In this document: positions 45,339 to 56,955 of the stretch, piece by piece
Position numbering within the stretch: position 1 is the first letter of the stretch
How the letters are laid out: each line of letters starts with the position of its first letter
Source of the DNA: Trichopria drosophilae
Taxonomy: Eukaryota; Arthropoda; Insecta; Hymenoptera; Diapriidae
Assembly: GCA_030407085.1 (NCBI GenBank)
Contig: CM059582.1
Span: forward strand, 141,005,501 to 141,069,500
Reading direction: 5' to 3'
Length of the DNA: 64,000 bases
Program-made: the position numbers and the translations under genes
The notes under the pieces: model-generated
What the model saw: only the letters and a program-made list of their open reading frames with translations
Database searches by the model: none
What the model was told of the DNA's origin: nothing

Positions 45339-45348
45339 TAATAATAAT

Positions 45349-47326
45349 GGCCGTCTGGGAGCGGATCAAGAATACTTCCAGGGCATGCCTGCCTGTCGTA
45401 AAAGGCGACTAAACGGCTCCCTGCCGGGGTTACAGGGCTAGGGCGAAGGGCTAACTACCCAGCCCTAGTATAACGGGGAGTAGGGCTAACCACCCTACTC
45501 CCTGTAAATGCGGTTACTCATCAAATAACGCGCAGGGCTCCTGACCATCGGGCTGCTTCGGATGCAGCCCAGTCCCGAGGTGGAGGGGCCGAAACGGGTG
45601 TCCCGGGACAACGACCAACGAATGCCCCCGGACGATTTCAGTGGACGGAGGATCTCAGGCAAGATCTATTGCGCTGCTACGAGGAGAGCTGTCCGCAACA
45701 GAGAGGATATATGGCGCGAATGCACAGTCGGTTTGCAGTAATGCATCCCGAACTGGCAGATCGCTTTTCTCAACAACAACTGAGAGATTATGTGGCCTAT
45801 CTGAGGCGGACGGGTTTCGTTGTTCCCAGCTGTCAACCGGTACCGGATGTGCGGGCAATAACAACTGAGCCCGTACGCGGTGCTGGGAGAGATGCTCCAC
45901 ATTATGACAGCACGACACTCGTGTTTAGGAAAAATTTGACAACAAAAATTTTGCCTAAACAACGAGAAATAGACAGAGCAAATAGCCTACTTCTAGATGC
46001 TCTTCCGGATGACTGCGACCTGTGGCAAGTCAATTGTGCCGTTTACGAGGCTGCAAGTGATCTGGTGACTCCGCGAAATCTGACACAGATATCGGGGAGT
46101 CGGCAGATTACAAAACGCATGTCTCAATTGAACGGCAAGATTCGACTGACACGGAAACTCGCTTCCCGAATTCAGTGTGTGATCGACTATTTAACATCTG
46201 GCCGTTCATTTACGGCTAAAGTCAAGACGTTCGCACAACAACTGCGGACGTACTATCACACACTGAACAAGCTGAAGTTGCTCAACATCAAGCAACGTTT
46301 AGCGGATAAAATTCGGGTTATGGCCGATTCCAAAAAGAGGCTGCAAAGACGGGAAGAAGGAATTCGACAAAATTCAATATTTTGGACGAATCCTTCCAAC
46401 CTCTTCAAACATCGTATCGCAGCCTCAAGCGAGTTTCCGTCGATAACCGCAGTTGAGGAATTCTGGGGGAGCATCTACGAGAAAACATCTAGGCTTAATG
46501 CAGACACTCCAGGTATTGAAATCTTCACCGAGTTGTGCGACGAAGTCACACAACAAAGTGAAGATTGCCCACCCGTCAGTGCGTTAGAGGTGAAAAATGC
46601 CATCTCAGGAGCGAGGAATTTCTCCTCGCCGGGCTGGGATGGAATTAACAACTATTGGTGGAAGAAGTTCACTTCTGTCCATCAACACCTAGCCCGAATA
46701 TTCACCTCTTATATAAATGGAGACCAACCCATTCCGCACTGGCTGGTGGAGGGCCGAACGACACTGATCCCAAACTCGGGAGACTTGTCCGATCCGAAAA
46801 ACCATAGACCGATCACGTGTCTCAATACGTTGTACAATTTGTTCACTAACATCTTGAACGAACGTATTGAGAAATCCGTGAAACCGGTGTGGCAACGGAT
46901 AGTAGAACAACGAGGCTGCAAAATGGGTGTATCCGGCTGCAAGGACAACTTGCTTATCGACAGGTGTGTTTGTCAGAACGCAGTCCAGTACAAGCGTAAC
47001 CTGTCGATAGCCTGGCTGGATTATATGAAGCCGTATGATTCAACATCGCACGAGCTTTTAAGCTTGTTGCTCAAACGCCTTCATGTCCACCCAAACATAG
47101 TGAGAATTGTAGAAGACCTGATGCCTCTTTGGAAAACACGCTTTGTCATGACATCGGGCAAGCGTCGAACCATGTCTAGACTGGTTCAATTCCAAAGAGG
47201 TGTCTATCAGGGAGATTCTCTGAGTCCTCTGCTCTTCTGCATCTCACTATTGCCTCTATCCGTTGCTCTCCGGAAATCTCAAGGGTACATGTGTGGATCG
47301 CCTGGTGATCGTGTACATAAGATCAC
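45349..47326 (+). pseudogene. R4/Dong-like retrotransposon, copy 3, 3'-truncated
   Basis: Begins GGCCGTCTGGGAGCGG right after TAATAATAAT. Its first ~120 bases differ from copies 1 and 2 and include GCATGCCTGCCTGTCGTAAA. Homology to their 5' UTR resumes at about 45470. The position of the usual ATG reads ACTCATCAAATAACG instead, so the frame is open but lacks the initiator; the first in-frame candidate is a TTG at 45669. The ORF follows copies 1 and 2 through GVYQGDSLSPLLF. It breaks off at 47326, about five codons before YMDD, and changes include WLDYMKPYDS for MKAYDS. 3' loss is unusual for a non-LTR element and suggests a later deletion or rearrangement. Confidence 0.85.
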
Positions 47327-47734
47327 AATCTTATATTCCGCGAGGGCGGAATCCGGGAGTTTCACCACCAGGAGTTATCCCAGGAGGTGTTTGCAGTCAG
47401 GTTAGTTTGAAAATTCAATACTAATTTAAATTAAAATTTAAAAATATGATTCTTTGTGGTATTTTCCATTTACAGCACCCAGGAAAAGGAGCTCACCAGC
47501 GTGTGACCATTCTTTGGCCAGTTCCAACCACAGAAGAACTCGAAAGTGATCCTCCAGGTGCAAAGACCAGGACGAAGCCGCACTTATGTTTCCCAGCTTG
47601 GCGTATGCATGCAGATTTCACCAGGTAAATGCAATCGCACCAGTGCGGCTCATGGTGCATCATAGAGCGTCCACCCCTCGGAAGTTTAATTTTCAATAGG
47701 CGGAGCTGGCATGATAGGTTCCTCATAACCTATT
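47327..47734 (+). other. Junction sequence with a possible 75-bp intron
   Basis: After the R4 break, TTCCGCGAGGGCGGAA begins a GC-richer stretch. CAG/GTTAGT at 47401 and TTTACAG at 47475 could bound an intron (47401-47475) between short open stretches. The second reads HPGKGAHQRVTILWPVPTTE. I do not recognise the peptide. It may be the exon edge of an unrelated gene or chance. Confidence 0.25.
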
Positions 47735-48689
47735 CAAATATTTAGCATAGTGAACTATGATGCCAATTAAAAGCACAAAGTACGTAATGTGCCAGCACGT
47801 AATCAATTTTGATTCAAGTACCAAGATGCGTGCTACTTTGTTATTGAATGTTATGAAAAGACGAGCCAGGTTCCCTAAAAAGGAATCATAATAATCGGTC
47901 TTGAAGTTTCAATAACTTTACCTTCTGTTTAGAAAATATATGCAAGTATTGTTATCCTGTTTAGACAATATATACTTGTACACTACGCTAAATTGTTGAA
48001 TAGGTTATGCGGAACCTATCATGCCAGCTTCGCCTATTGAAAATATTGAATCATAATGTCGTGTAATTAAAATTAATACAAGTAGGACATTGTTCTCTTA
48101 AATATTGCAATAACAACTAGTGTTGGCGTGGTGCCTCGCTCGCTCAGAAACTTCGACCCAGTGGAAAGTCGGCTATTCCTTAAGACTCGTTTGTTTACTA
48201 ACAGCTTTCAATTATATTATAAAATTATATTGATATTTGGGGGTCCAATCATATTTAGGTCCAAGTGGCTTCGATAGATATGTTACAACAATATAGTGTT
48301 TCTTATATGTATGAAAATTGAAAATGAGCATTTTCAAAACTTCGACCCCGACAACAGGCCAGCCGAAGTATTAATAAATAAAAGTTTCAAAACACTTACT
48401 TCATGCACTTGTATTCTAATAGACTATTCGATGCATATTACATGTTTACTGTGTTTTACTAATTACTGTCTGTATTATTTCGATATTATATATACATTAT
48501 ATACATACATATAATTCGTCAAAGATATCTTGACAGTGTCGAAAAGATCTAGGACGGATTTCTTATAGATATCTATAAGACATCTTTTAGATATATCGAA
48601 ATAGTTATTTTCGTATCAAGGGCGTAAAAGAACTTATGCGCCAGTAGGTGATCACCGCGCGCGAGGGGCTGGTAAAGACCACCCCTGGG

Positions 48690-49240
48690 GGGTAGGGGGT
48701 CGAAACGTCGAAATTTGATGAAAAAGAATAGGGTAATTTTTTTGCCGCGATGACAAAATTCAATACTTTTTCAGACAATAGTCATGAACATTTTAAACCA
48801 GTTTTTATGGCATTATCGTTGACTTTAGGAAGAAAATGCATACAACCTTTTTTGTAGAGAATTTCATCCTCTATCTTTTTATTTTTAAATAAAATTTGTA
48901 TTTTTCAAAATAAATGCAAAAAACTACAAAGAAACTTAATTGGGGCTAATTTTTTTCATTAATAGACGGGTGGATCTGCCCCAAAATCTAATCAGATCTA
49001 AGTTATGCCAAAGCGCGTATTTTAAAAAAAAATTATGTCAATACGCTTATCCGTTCACGAGTTATCGCGATACAAAAAAAAACGGGACATACGGCTGTAC
49101 GTACGTACAAGATCACGGACACAAATTTTTTTATTGTTGATTTCGGCTCCTTAGGGTCTGAAACGTCGACATTTGATGAAAAACTATATGGTAATTTTTT
49201 TGCCCGAAGCGACCAAATTCAATACTTCGTCCAGACTTAG
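48690..49240. repeat. Direct copies of a GTCGAAACGTCGA-type segment
   Basis: GGGTCGAAACGTCGAAATTT ... GGTAATTTTTTTGCC (about 48697-48770) recurs as GGGTCTGAAACGTCGACATT ... (about 49155-49235). Non-coding. Confidence 0.5.
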
Positions 49241-49430
49241 TCTGGGTCGAAGTAATACTACATATATTATCTAAAAAGAACATAAGTTTATTGAAAATTC
49301 AAGACAGATTATGGTTCCATTTTAGGGAACCTGGCTCGTCTTTTTATAACATTCAATAACAAAATAGCACGCATCATGGTAAATGAATGAAAATGCATTA
49401 CGTGCTTGCATTATGTAATTTGTACTTTTA

Positions 49431-49979
49431 CAAATTAAAAACTACACCCTAATTACAATTTTCAGTAATTTCAGGACCTTATAATAGGTGTGCAATACCT
49501 ACTTGGACATAAAAACAATACCAAATAAATTTAAAGACATTTACAAAATTTCTAAAAATTTACATTCCAACGACAAAAGTTACCTTTGCCTTGCAAGCAC
49601 TGTTTGCGCATTACAAATTAAAAACGAAGCGCTAATTACAATTTTCTGCAATTTGAGAGATTATTAATTGATGTTCAATACCTACTTGGGCATAAAATTA
49701 ATACGAAGTAAATTTAAAGCCACTTACAAAATTTCTAAATATTTACATTCCAACGACAAAAGTTACCTTTGTCTTGCAAGCACTGTTTGCGCATTACAAA
49801 TTAAAAACTAAGCCCTAATTACAATTTTCCTCAATATGAGAGATCAGTAATTGATGTTCAATACCTACTTGGGCATAAAATCGATACGAAGTAAATTTAA
49901 AGGCCGTCACAAAATTTCAAAATATTTGCATTCCTATGATAAAAGTTAGCTTGCCTCGCATGCACCACTGACGCATTAC
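49431..49979. repeat. Tandem repeat, 183-bp unit, three copies
   Basis: Units start with CAAATTAAAAAC at 49431, 49614 and 49797. Each contains AATTACAATTTTC, CAATACCTACTTGG and TTACATTCCAACGACAAAAG. The last unit is the most diverged. Confidence 0.85.
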
Positions 49980-50754
49980 ACATATCATATTGGAGCCCAT
50001 TTTGCATGTCGAAGGTCTCGTTGATACATTCGATGCTGAGAAATTTAACTGCAGTGGTCCCAGACATGCCTGGCGCAGTGCAGAACTTTGCATGTCGGAG
50101 ACCTCGTTGTGAATTCTTAATCTTCGAAAATCGATTGCGGTCTTCTTCCGCAACTGTCGCATCTCGCTGCGAGACAGGCTACAAAAAGACCCGACCAAGC
50201 ATCAACATTTATTTTTAACAGTAGTAATATACATATTTTATTTCTATAAATTTATATCTAACCTGACTCCGATATTAGAAGCTAGCAAGACCTGCATGAC
50301 AAAGCTTCATGAGGGAGGAACTGCCGCCAAAAGTAACATGAACATCGTCCTCGACAGCTGCCACTCCGATCCGGGTAGACAGGCTTCAAAAATGACCTGT
50401 CAAGCATCAACACTTATTTTGTAATATTTACATTAATATTGTTTCCGTATAATTTTAAAACTTGTGTGTAAAAATAACATTAAAGAAATTTAATGGCTTG
50501 CAAATAATTTGTATTATATTATTACGATCAAAATTGTTTATCTCAAAAGAACCGAAGGCGCATTGCAATTTTGGAAGTAAATTCGCCTTTTTTATCGTAC
50601 AAAATGGAACTTAATTTTTATTGATTCATGGTGATGCGTGCTCCTTTGCTATTGAATATTATAAAAAGGCAACTTCTTATTGCAATACTTAAGAGGACAT
50701 TGTCCTACTTGCATTAATTTTAATTACCCCACATTATGATACAATATTTTCAAA
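49980..50754. other. No gene seen
   Basis: GAGACAGGCTACAAAAAGAC / TAGACAGGCTTCAAAAATGAC and CAAGCATCAACA..TATTT recur (about 50170-50215 and 50377-50420), hinting at a diverged duplication. No coding support. Confidence 0.3.
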
Positions 50755-50954
50755 AGGCATAACATATTCAACAATACAGCATAGTGAAATATATAATGCC
50801 AATTAAAAGCAGAAATGACATAATGTGCAAACACGTAATAAATTTTCATTCATTTACCATGATGCGTGCTACTTTGTTATTGAATGTTATGAAAATACGA
50901 GCCAGGTTCCCTAAAAAGGAACCACAATCTGTCTTGAATTTTCCATAACTAGCA

Positions 50955-51566
50955 CTAGGACCATTCTTTATTCCCATGGGCACACGTGTATATTCGTAAT
51001 ATGATCTCGCTTGCGATGTCGCATTCTTCCAATGCTGTTGCCAGGATATTTATTTTTACTATTTCGTCCGTGGTGTTCGCGGCGATTACATACGCGTATC
51101 CGTTCTTATTTTCTACTAACGCATTTTCGATATAAACGCCTTCCATTGTATCAATCTTGGGCAAAATTCCGAAATTTACACCATTAGTGATACGCACGCG
51201 AATTACGTTCCGGCTTCGCGGAGGCAGTTCCGCCCAGCAAGCCCCGGCGAATGAAAACATTCGCCCCCCAATTTGAAATGCGTCATTCTTATAGTCTATA
51301 CTGACGTCATATTTTCGCAAAAATGGATCACCGAGGATTCCGTCCTCGGGGATCGGGAAATTGTCTAATATGATTTGCGCCTCGATCGTTAAACCCTGAA
51401 ATTCTATCTTTGCGTACCCAAACGTGTTGATAATTCCCTCCTCGATTCCGCTAAGTTGAAATTTTACCGTACGGTTCGGATACATGTCTCGACGTAATTT
51501 TGAGAGCTTAATAATATTTATTTCGGAACCGGTGTCTACGAGGAACATACCATGGGTATAATGCAA
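50955..51566 (-). pseudogene. Gypsy protease, start of pol
   Basis: 203 codons on the minus strand. An aspartic protease active site MFLVDTGSEINII lies near residue 10, and the second conserved region is ILGDPFLRKYDVSIDY (about residues 77-92). It continues toward the RT linker and stops at 50955, just before the AT-rich repeat block. RT, RNase H and integrase do not follow. Confidence 0.8.
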
Positions 51567-53005
51567 ATCCTTGCTGGATATCTCTAGTCTTGGCCATCTG
51601 GAGAACCCAACATCCCCGTAACGGATATTGGCTCCGCTAATTTCAGCAGTCCCATCTGTTGCGATGCTGTCGACTGCTTCCGTGGCCCACTCGATCCCAC
51701 AGTCTCGGCTCGAGTGTCCTGGGAGTTTAAAGGTTTTTGGGCTCTTTGTCTGCCCTGACCGTTGGGACGTTCATTTATTTGTTGAGCATTTCCCCGCGAA
51801 TTTTGCCGCCCGTAATTTTGTTCGGGTCGTTGGACGTTTTCCCAGCGTCTTGCTCCATTTTGGTTATTCCCGCTGTAATTTCGCGGTGGGTTTTAATTCA
51901 GATTTCGCCGGTTATAATTTCCCGCATTGCCATTGAAATTTTGCCAATTTTAGTTCGAGTACCCCAAGTTCCTATCGAAGTTTTGCGAACTTTGATTTGA
52001 GTACCGTGGGTGTCTACTAAAATTTTGCGAGTCTCGCGACGGGTTGTAACTGTGTTGGTTTACATTCGCATTACAATTACCCGTATTTCTATTTGGGTTT
52101 GTCTGTCTTGTTTGACCTCGTCTGTTAAAGCTGTTCAGATTAAACGTCGGTCCCGTGTATGACCGATTCGCTTACAATAACTACAAACTATCTCGTTCTA
52201 TGCTCGAGATTCGCAGGTTTCCTCTTCGTGTCTGACTAAATCGCAATAGCTACACACGTATTCTGACATATCCGACATATCATACCGCGAATTTGCATGA
52301 TAATTGTCTTCGGCATATATATACTATTCTATACTATTCTCGCGGAAACCGCTCGTTCCGGCTTCTCGTTTTCCAGTGTTCGGGGGGCCGCCCGTTCGTC
52401 TTTATCTCTATACACGCGTTCTAATCGAATGACATGATCGGTGGCTTCCTGCAATGTTTTTGGACGTTCCGCTCGTATCCTAAATTCCGTCGCTCCCTTT
52501 AATCCCGCTATAAAGTGTTCTAAGGATTTTTTATTTATTAACGCCGTTGAACTAGCTTTACATTCGGCCGTTAGTTCTGTTGACGCGGTGGTCGCGGCGA
52601 GTGCATCCGTGCACATATCGGTTATCCGCGTACCGAAGTCTCCCGCGGTTTCGTCGTTACGCTGAAAAAAGGTTGGAATTTTCCATAGATATACGTGCGG
52701 GTCCTCTCGTTGTCCATAGACCTTGTCCATGACGTTGAGGAGCGCCTCAATGATATCGTATAACCCGCTGAGCCTTGCGAACCTTTCGGACTTTTCCCTC
52801 TCAGTAATAATTTGAATAAAGGTCGGCTACCTTCTGGGAGTTGTGCTAAAGCATCCCGGCATGCGCTTGAAAAATAAGGATACGTTTCCCTATTACCGTA
52901 AAATTCGGGCACGCCAGCGATGACGTCATTCGCGGACGTCCGTAATGTTAATGTGCAGGGTCCCGTTGGGAGAAATTGCCCGTTGGCATTCTGATTGTCC
53001 CCCAT
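51567..53005 (-). pseudogene. Gypsy gag, frameshifted
   Basis: ATG at 53005 (MGDNQNANGQFLPTGP). Capsid-like sequence runs to about 52740 (GVPEFYGNRETYPYF) and continues in another frame at 52730-52329 (MDKVYGQREDPHVYLWKIP ... LEHFIAGLKGATEFRIRAER), typical of gypsy gag. Further on, zinc-knuckle-like cysteines (VCSYCDLVRHEEETC; VCSYCKRIGHTRD) appear near 52260-52160, then asparagine/arginine-rich sequence leads to protease. At least two frameshifts or stops. Confidence 0.75.
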
Positions 53006-53932
53006 GATTCTCGCTTTCTGTTATACCGAAGTCTGATTTTTTTTCGAGCTGCTTATCGTTAACCGCGGAACTTCCTCTGAGGAGGTTTCTTGTAAATATG
53101 AAATTTTATTGGGAGAATTTTCGTTAAATAAGGCTCTTTCTCTGGGGTAGTATCGCGCAAATTTGAACTATTTTCTAGGGAATGGTCCCGTGAGCTTGTG
53201 TCGCCCGACGAGGATTCTCCGAAATCCGCCATTTTCGGTTTCTTTTTTCACGACCGTTTATTCCGATCTCGTATTTTTTTCGCTGCTGGGGACCCTAATA
53301 GGTCCTTTATCCTATTTATAAAATTACGTGGAAATTCAAGTGGACATGGACGTGGCAAAATGTGTCAATGCGTGTGTGTACGAGCAATGCATACAATTTT
53401 GTAAGAAACGAAATTCATCAAATCTACCGGGAATACTATTGAGGAGGAAAATAGTCGCGACTCACCCTTCGATGACGTTCAGAACTACTATCAGGATGTA
53501 GTAGAGGAATCTGGCGTTCGTTGTCCTCATCATTGTTGAGTGTAGGCCTCAGGGAAATTGTAACGGTTGTCCTTGGATTCCTTTTTCTTCCACCTAAGTT
53601 CCACTATTCTCTTGGTGGAATATTGTGGAGTTGTACTATCTCACAGTTCACCACAAAAATATATTCACCGTTTTTTTTTTTTGTTTGATTTTCTGTTAGC
53701 AATCGGTTCGCGAAGTGCGCGGATTTTAATTTCACACTCGCGTTTGAAATGTTTACAGTTTCTTTTCTAGTTGTTCAAACTTCCGTAATTTTCAAAGTTT
53801 GTAAACCCTTGGTAGCTGGAGGGTGGTTCAGTGTCTCCGCGTGAACGGGGTTAACACCCGACACGAATTCGATTTAAAAAAAACGAAAACACAATCGCGG
53901 GCGGAGCCCAGACGCTGCCACCAAATTATTAA
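53006..53932 (-). other. Gypsy leader with primer binding site
   Basis: No ORF of interest. The primer site TGGTGGCAGCGTC (minus strand, 53923-53911) lies 9 bases inside the LTR. I cannot assign the tRNA. Confidence 0.55.
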
Positions 53933-54598
53933 TGTTACGTTTCGGGGTAACATGAAATATATACGGGAATATTATTTAAGTGGTGGTTTTATTTATGTAT
54001 GTCTAGCACCCGTACATAAGTATCGGCACGATAAGTCGAACGAACGGGGCGCGCACTTGTGTTTCCCGGCGTTCAGTTGCCTCGGTCGGCTGCGGCTAAG
54101 TCGCTATTTAGTAATCGCGAAAACCGCCTAAGTCCTCGATGGACCTCGACTCTCGACCCTCGAGTAGATTGAAACTGGACGAGCGTGAGGTGTGATCTCA
54201 CCGGGAGACTAGCACCGAATCCCAGAGTGTCCACGTCTTTCTCGATCCGTCGACGGGGAGTTCGCGGATAGTCCAACGATTCTCATGCCTGGTCAGCAAT
54301 CCTTCGCCCTGGGAACCTGCTAGCCTCGACAGGTAACCGACGTCGAGGCGTATATTGCGCGAATTCAGCTGAGAGCCCGGAAGGTTCCCAGCCGAAAAAT
54401 GCGTACGCTTTTTGATAAGAGTGTCACGTTCGCACCTTGCTTTTTCCTCGGTTCCACTAATATATCGTTTTACCAGAGCCTATCTTATAACGCTATTGCC
54501 ATACATGAATGTTAAATACTAAAGTATATTTCGTAATAACTCATAATAAATGCTAATTAATATGGCTACGGCTGCGTACGACCTAACACGTCGTAACA
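53933..54598 (-). repeat. Gypsy 5' LTR, 666 bp
   Basis: Bounded by TGTTACG and CGTAACA (in either orientation). Its outer edge is followed by GACATAAATAA of the TIR element's subterminal repeat. Confidence 0.85.
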
Positions 54599-55896
54599 GA
54601 CATAAATAATGGGCACTGTCATTGTTTAGACCGGTCCGGCTAGTAAAATAAAAAATTACACGCGTTTAAAATTGATAAAAAAACAGATTTAATCCGTCAA
54701 TAGTAATCACCCAATATGAATGCAGCAACAATTAGCCGACATTTGTTGCTCGATTCCTTTGTAATTTAGGGACATACATAAAGGATACTATCATAGTCCG
54801 GACCGGTTCGGCTAAAAAAGTAAAAATTTACACGCATTTGAAAGTGACAAAAAACAGACTTAATCTGTCAATAGCAATCACCCAATATGAAGGGAGCAAC
54901 AAATAGCCGACATTTGTTGCTCGATTCCTTTGTGTTTTAGTTTGTTGCTGCCTTCATATTGGGCGATTACTATTGAGAGATTAACGCTCCTTTTTAGTCA
55001 CTTTCAAACGCGTGTATTTTACTAGCCGAACCGTCCGGACCATGATAGTACCCTTTATTTATATCTCTAAAACACAAAGTAATCGAGCAACAAATGTCGG
55101 CTAATTGTTGCTGCATTCCACTTGTATTAATGTAAGCCTGGTGGAACTCGCCGATTTAGGGGGCTTTCAAAACATTTGTATTTTTTAGTTTGTCAGTCAT
55201 GTCGGACCATATTTGTTGTATATTAAACTATATTCGGGTAGCTGTTATGCAAGCCAGACGGACCTACTTATTTTTTTTAACTATCAGAACCGTAAAGTGG
55301 AATTCTATATTACAGCGGTAATGTTTGAGGAACAAATGAGCAACCATTACCTGCATACTCATTTTTAGGATAGCATATGTTTTTCCCACATTTTAAGCTA
55401 TGTTCGGCTGGCTCTTATGCAAGCCAGACGGACCTACTTATTTTTTTTAAATATCAGAACCGGTGCTATGGAATTCTTTATTACAGCGGTAATGTTTGAG
55501 CAACAAATGAGCAACCATTACCTGCATACTCATTTTTGGATAGCATATGTTTTTCCGACATTTTAAGCTATGTTCGGCTGGCTCTTATGCAAGCCAGACG
55601 AACCTACTTATTTCTTTTAAATATCAGAACCGGTACTGCGGAATTCTATTTTGCAGCGGTAATCTTTGAGCAACAAATGAGCAACAATTAGCTGCATACT
55701 CATTTTTGCGATAGCATTTATTTTTCCCACTTTTAGAGCTATGTTCGGCTGGCTCTTATGCAAGCTAGCCGAACCTGCTATTTTTTTTTAAATGGGAGCA
55801 ACAAATACGGGAATAGAGCAACTTTTGAGCAATAATTGAGCAACAATTGTTCGCGCTAGTTTAGTTCGATTCGGCACTAAGTGGGCGGCCAGCTTA
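54599..55896. repeat. Right end of the TIR element with subterminal arrays
   Basis: Two repeat types. A ~175-bp unit (CACCCAATATGAA.G.AGCAAC ... TTGTTGCTCGATTCCTTTGT ... GTCCGGACCGGTTCGGCTA) occurs about twice forward (54599-54945) and once inverted (55086-54946). A 170-bp unit containing GGCTCTTATGCAAGCCAGAC then ATCAGAACCG and GAGCAACAAATGAGCAAC starts at about 55225, 55395, 55565 and 55735. The left end has fewer copies. The last ~160 bases mirror 32822 onward. Confidence 0.8.
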
Positions 55897-55898
55897 TA

Positions 55899-56955
55899 GG
55901 ACTTGTCTTAGATGTTTCTGAATATATGTCTGCAGAGCTGAAAACTCGTGGTGTGGTTGAGAAGGGGGCGAAGTCAACTGTCTACAGGAATCGAGAGGAG
56001 ACATTCCGCCATTATTTTCATAAAGGTGACTAAGGCAGTTTGGTGTACACTGCAGAGATTTGCGCTTTGATGAATGAAATGAAACAAGGCTGCTATGTTC
56101 CTCAAGAATGGAGATTGTTCATAGGCTCTTCAAAATGAAGTCTCAAAACAGTACCGTTACACGTTGGAAATGATTACCCAAGTATACAAATAGCACACTC
56201 GACACGATTAAAAGAAATTTACGAAAATGTCCAATATGCATAGGAGAAAATCCGTTATGATGAGCATAGGTGAGGAGTTTGTGGTGATTCAAAAATCATA
56301 ACGATCCTTCTTGGTCTGCAATCAGGATTCACAAAGTATCCATGTTTCTTACGTTTATGCGATAGTCGAGATCGCGCGAATCATTACGAGAAAAAAGTTT
56401 GACAAGCAAGAAGAGGACTTGAAGCAGGAAATCACAACGTATTGAAACAACCTTTAATCGATCCTTCAGTAGTATTGCTTCCACCTCTTTATATAAAACT
56501 GGGATTGATGCAGCAATTTATCAAAGCTTTAGATAAGGCAGTACTGTGCTATCAATACCTGAATAATAAATTTCCTTAATTGACTGAAGCCAAAGTTAAA
56601 GAAGGCATATTCGATGGACCTTAGATCCGCAAAATGTTTTACGATGAACATTTTATACAAACGATGGACGATTTAGAGAAAGCTGCGTGGCTTAGTTTTC
56701 GGAATGTTGCACAACATTTTTTGGGAAATCAGAGAACTTTCGGCGTTTGGGATGTTTGATGAGTCTCAAACTTCATTTCTTAGATTCTCATCTAAGTCAT
56801 TTTCCAGAGAATTTAGGCGACTACAGTGAAGAACAAGGTGAGCATTTTCATCAAGATCTGAAAGACGTTGAACGGAGCTGGCAAGGGAAATGGGACCTAA
56901 ATATGATGGCAGACTACTGTTGACTCCTAAAGAGAGATACCGTAGATGACAGTGG
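55899..56955 (+). pseudogene. Multicopy arthropod gene, C-terminal part
   Basis: Continues the frame broken at 32821: GLVLDVSEYMSAELKTRGVV, VYRNREETFRHYF, then degenerate blocks VPQEWRLFIGSSK, GFTKYPCFL, LLPPLYIKLGLMQQFIKAL, EAKVKEGIFDGP, DDLEKAAWLSFRNVAQHFLG, HFPENLGDYSEEQGEHFHQD and WDLNMMADYC. The blocks match, in order, the downstream half of the same widespread arthropod repeat protein. Numerous stops and shifts, for example TAA after YFHKGD. Confidence 0.65.

Larger units (their letters stand above)
47735..50945. repeat. AT-rich repeat block interrupting the gypsy element
   Basis: A ~190-bp segment (CAGCATAGTGAA ... GCCAATTAAAAGC ... GATGCGTGCTACTTTGTTATTGAATG ... GAGCCAGGTTCCCTAAAAAGGAA, given here in pieces) occurs directly at about 47735-47920 and 50755-50945 and inverted at about 49300-49440. 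Its 50945 edge directly follows the protease frame of gypsy, so the block, or something carrying it, inserted there. No protein is supported. Confidence 0.6.
33436..54598 (-). mobile_element. Ty3/gypsy LTR retrotransposon with env-like and OTU genes, defective
   Basis: Minus-strand order: LTR 54598-53933, primer site 53923-53911, gag from 53005, protease 51566-50955, [interrupted: RT, RNase H and integrase not found], an accessory OTU ORF 36521-35526, an env-like remnant 34705-34247, purine tract, and a truncated LTR 33985-33436. LTRs start TGTTACG and the intact one ends CGTAACA. The two LTRs differ at many positions, so the insertion is old. A SINE, three R4-like elements and AT-rich repeats interrupt it. 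Joining the two halves as one element rests on strand, gene order and matching LTRs. Confidence 0.75.
32822..55896. mobile_element. TIR DNA transposon with TA duplication, swollen by later insertions
   Basis: TAAGCTGGCCG at 32822 and its inverse ending at 55896 are flanked by TA (32820-32821, 55897-55898). Removing the element and one TA joins the reading frame IPKVL to GLVLDVSEY. The ends are long inverted repeats (TAAGCTGGCCG.CCACTTAG.GC.GAATCGAAC...). They carry subterminal arrays in which TTGTTGCTC/GAGCAACAA recurs many times. No transposase of its own was found. The TA duplication fits Tc1/mariner-like insertion, but other TA-targeting families are possible. A gypsy element fills the interior. 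Confidence 0.75.

Noticed and set aside
49431..49979. CRISPR-like array
   Set aside because: Whole 183-bp units repeat with no conserved-repeat/variable-spacer pattern, in a eukaryotic context. The same applies to 4187-4745 and 59560-60115.
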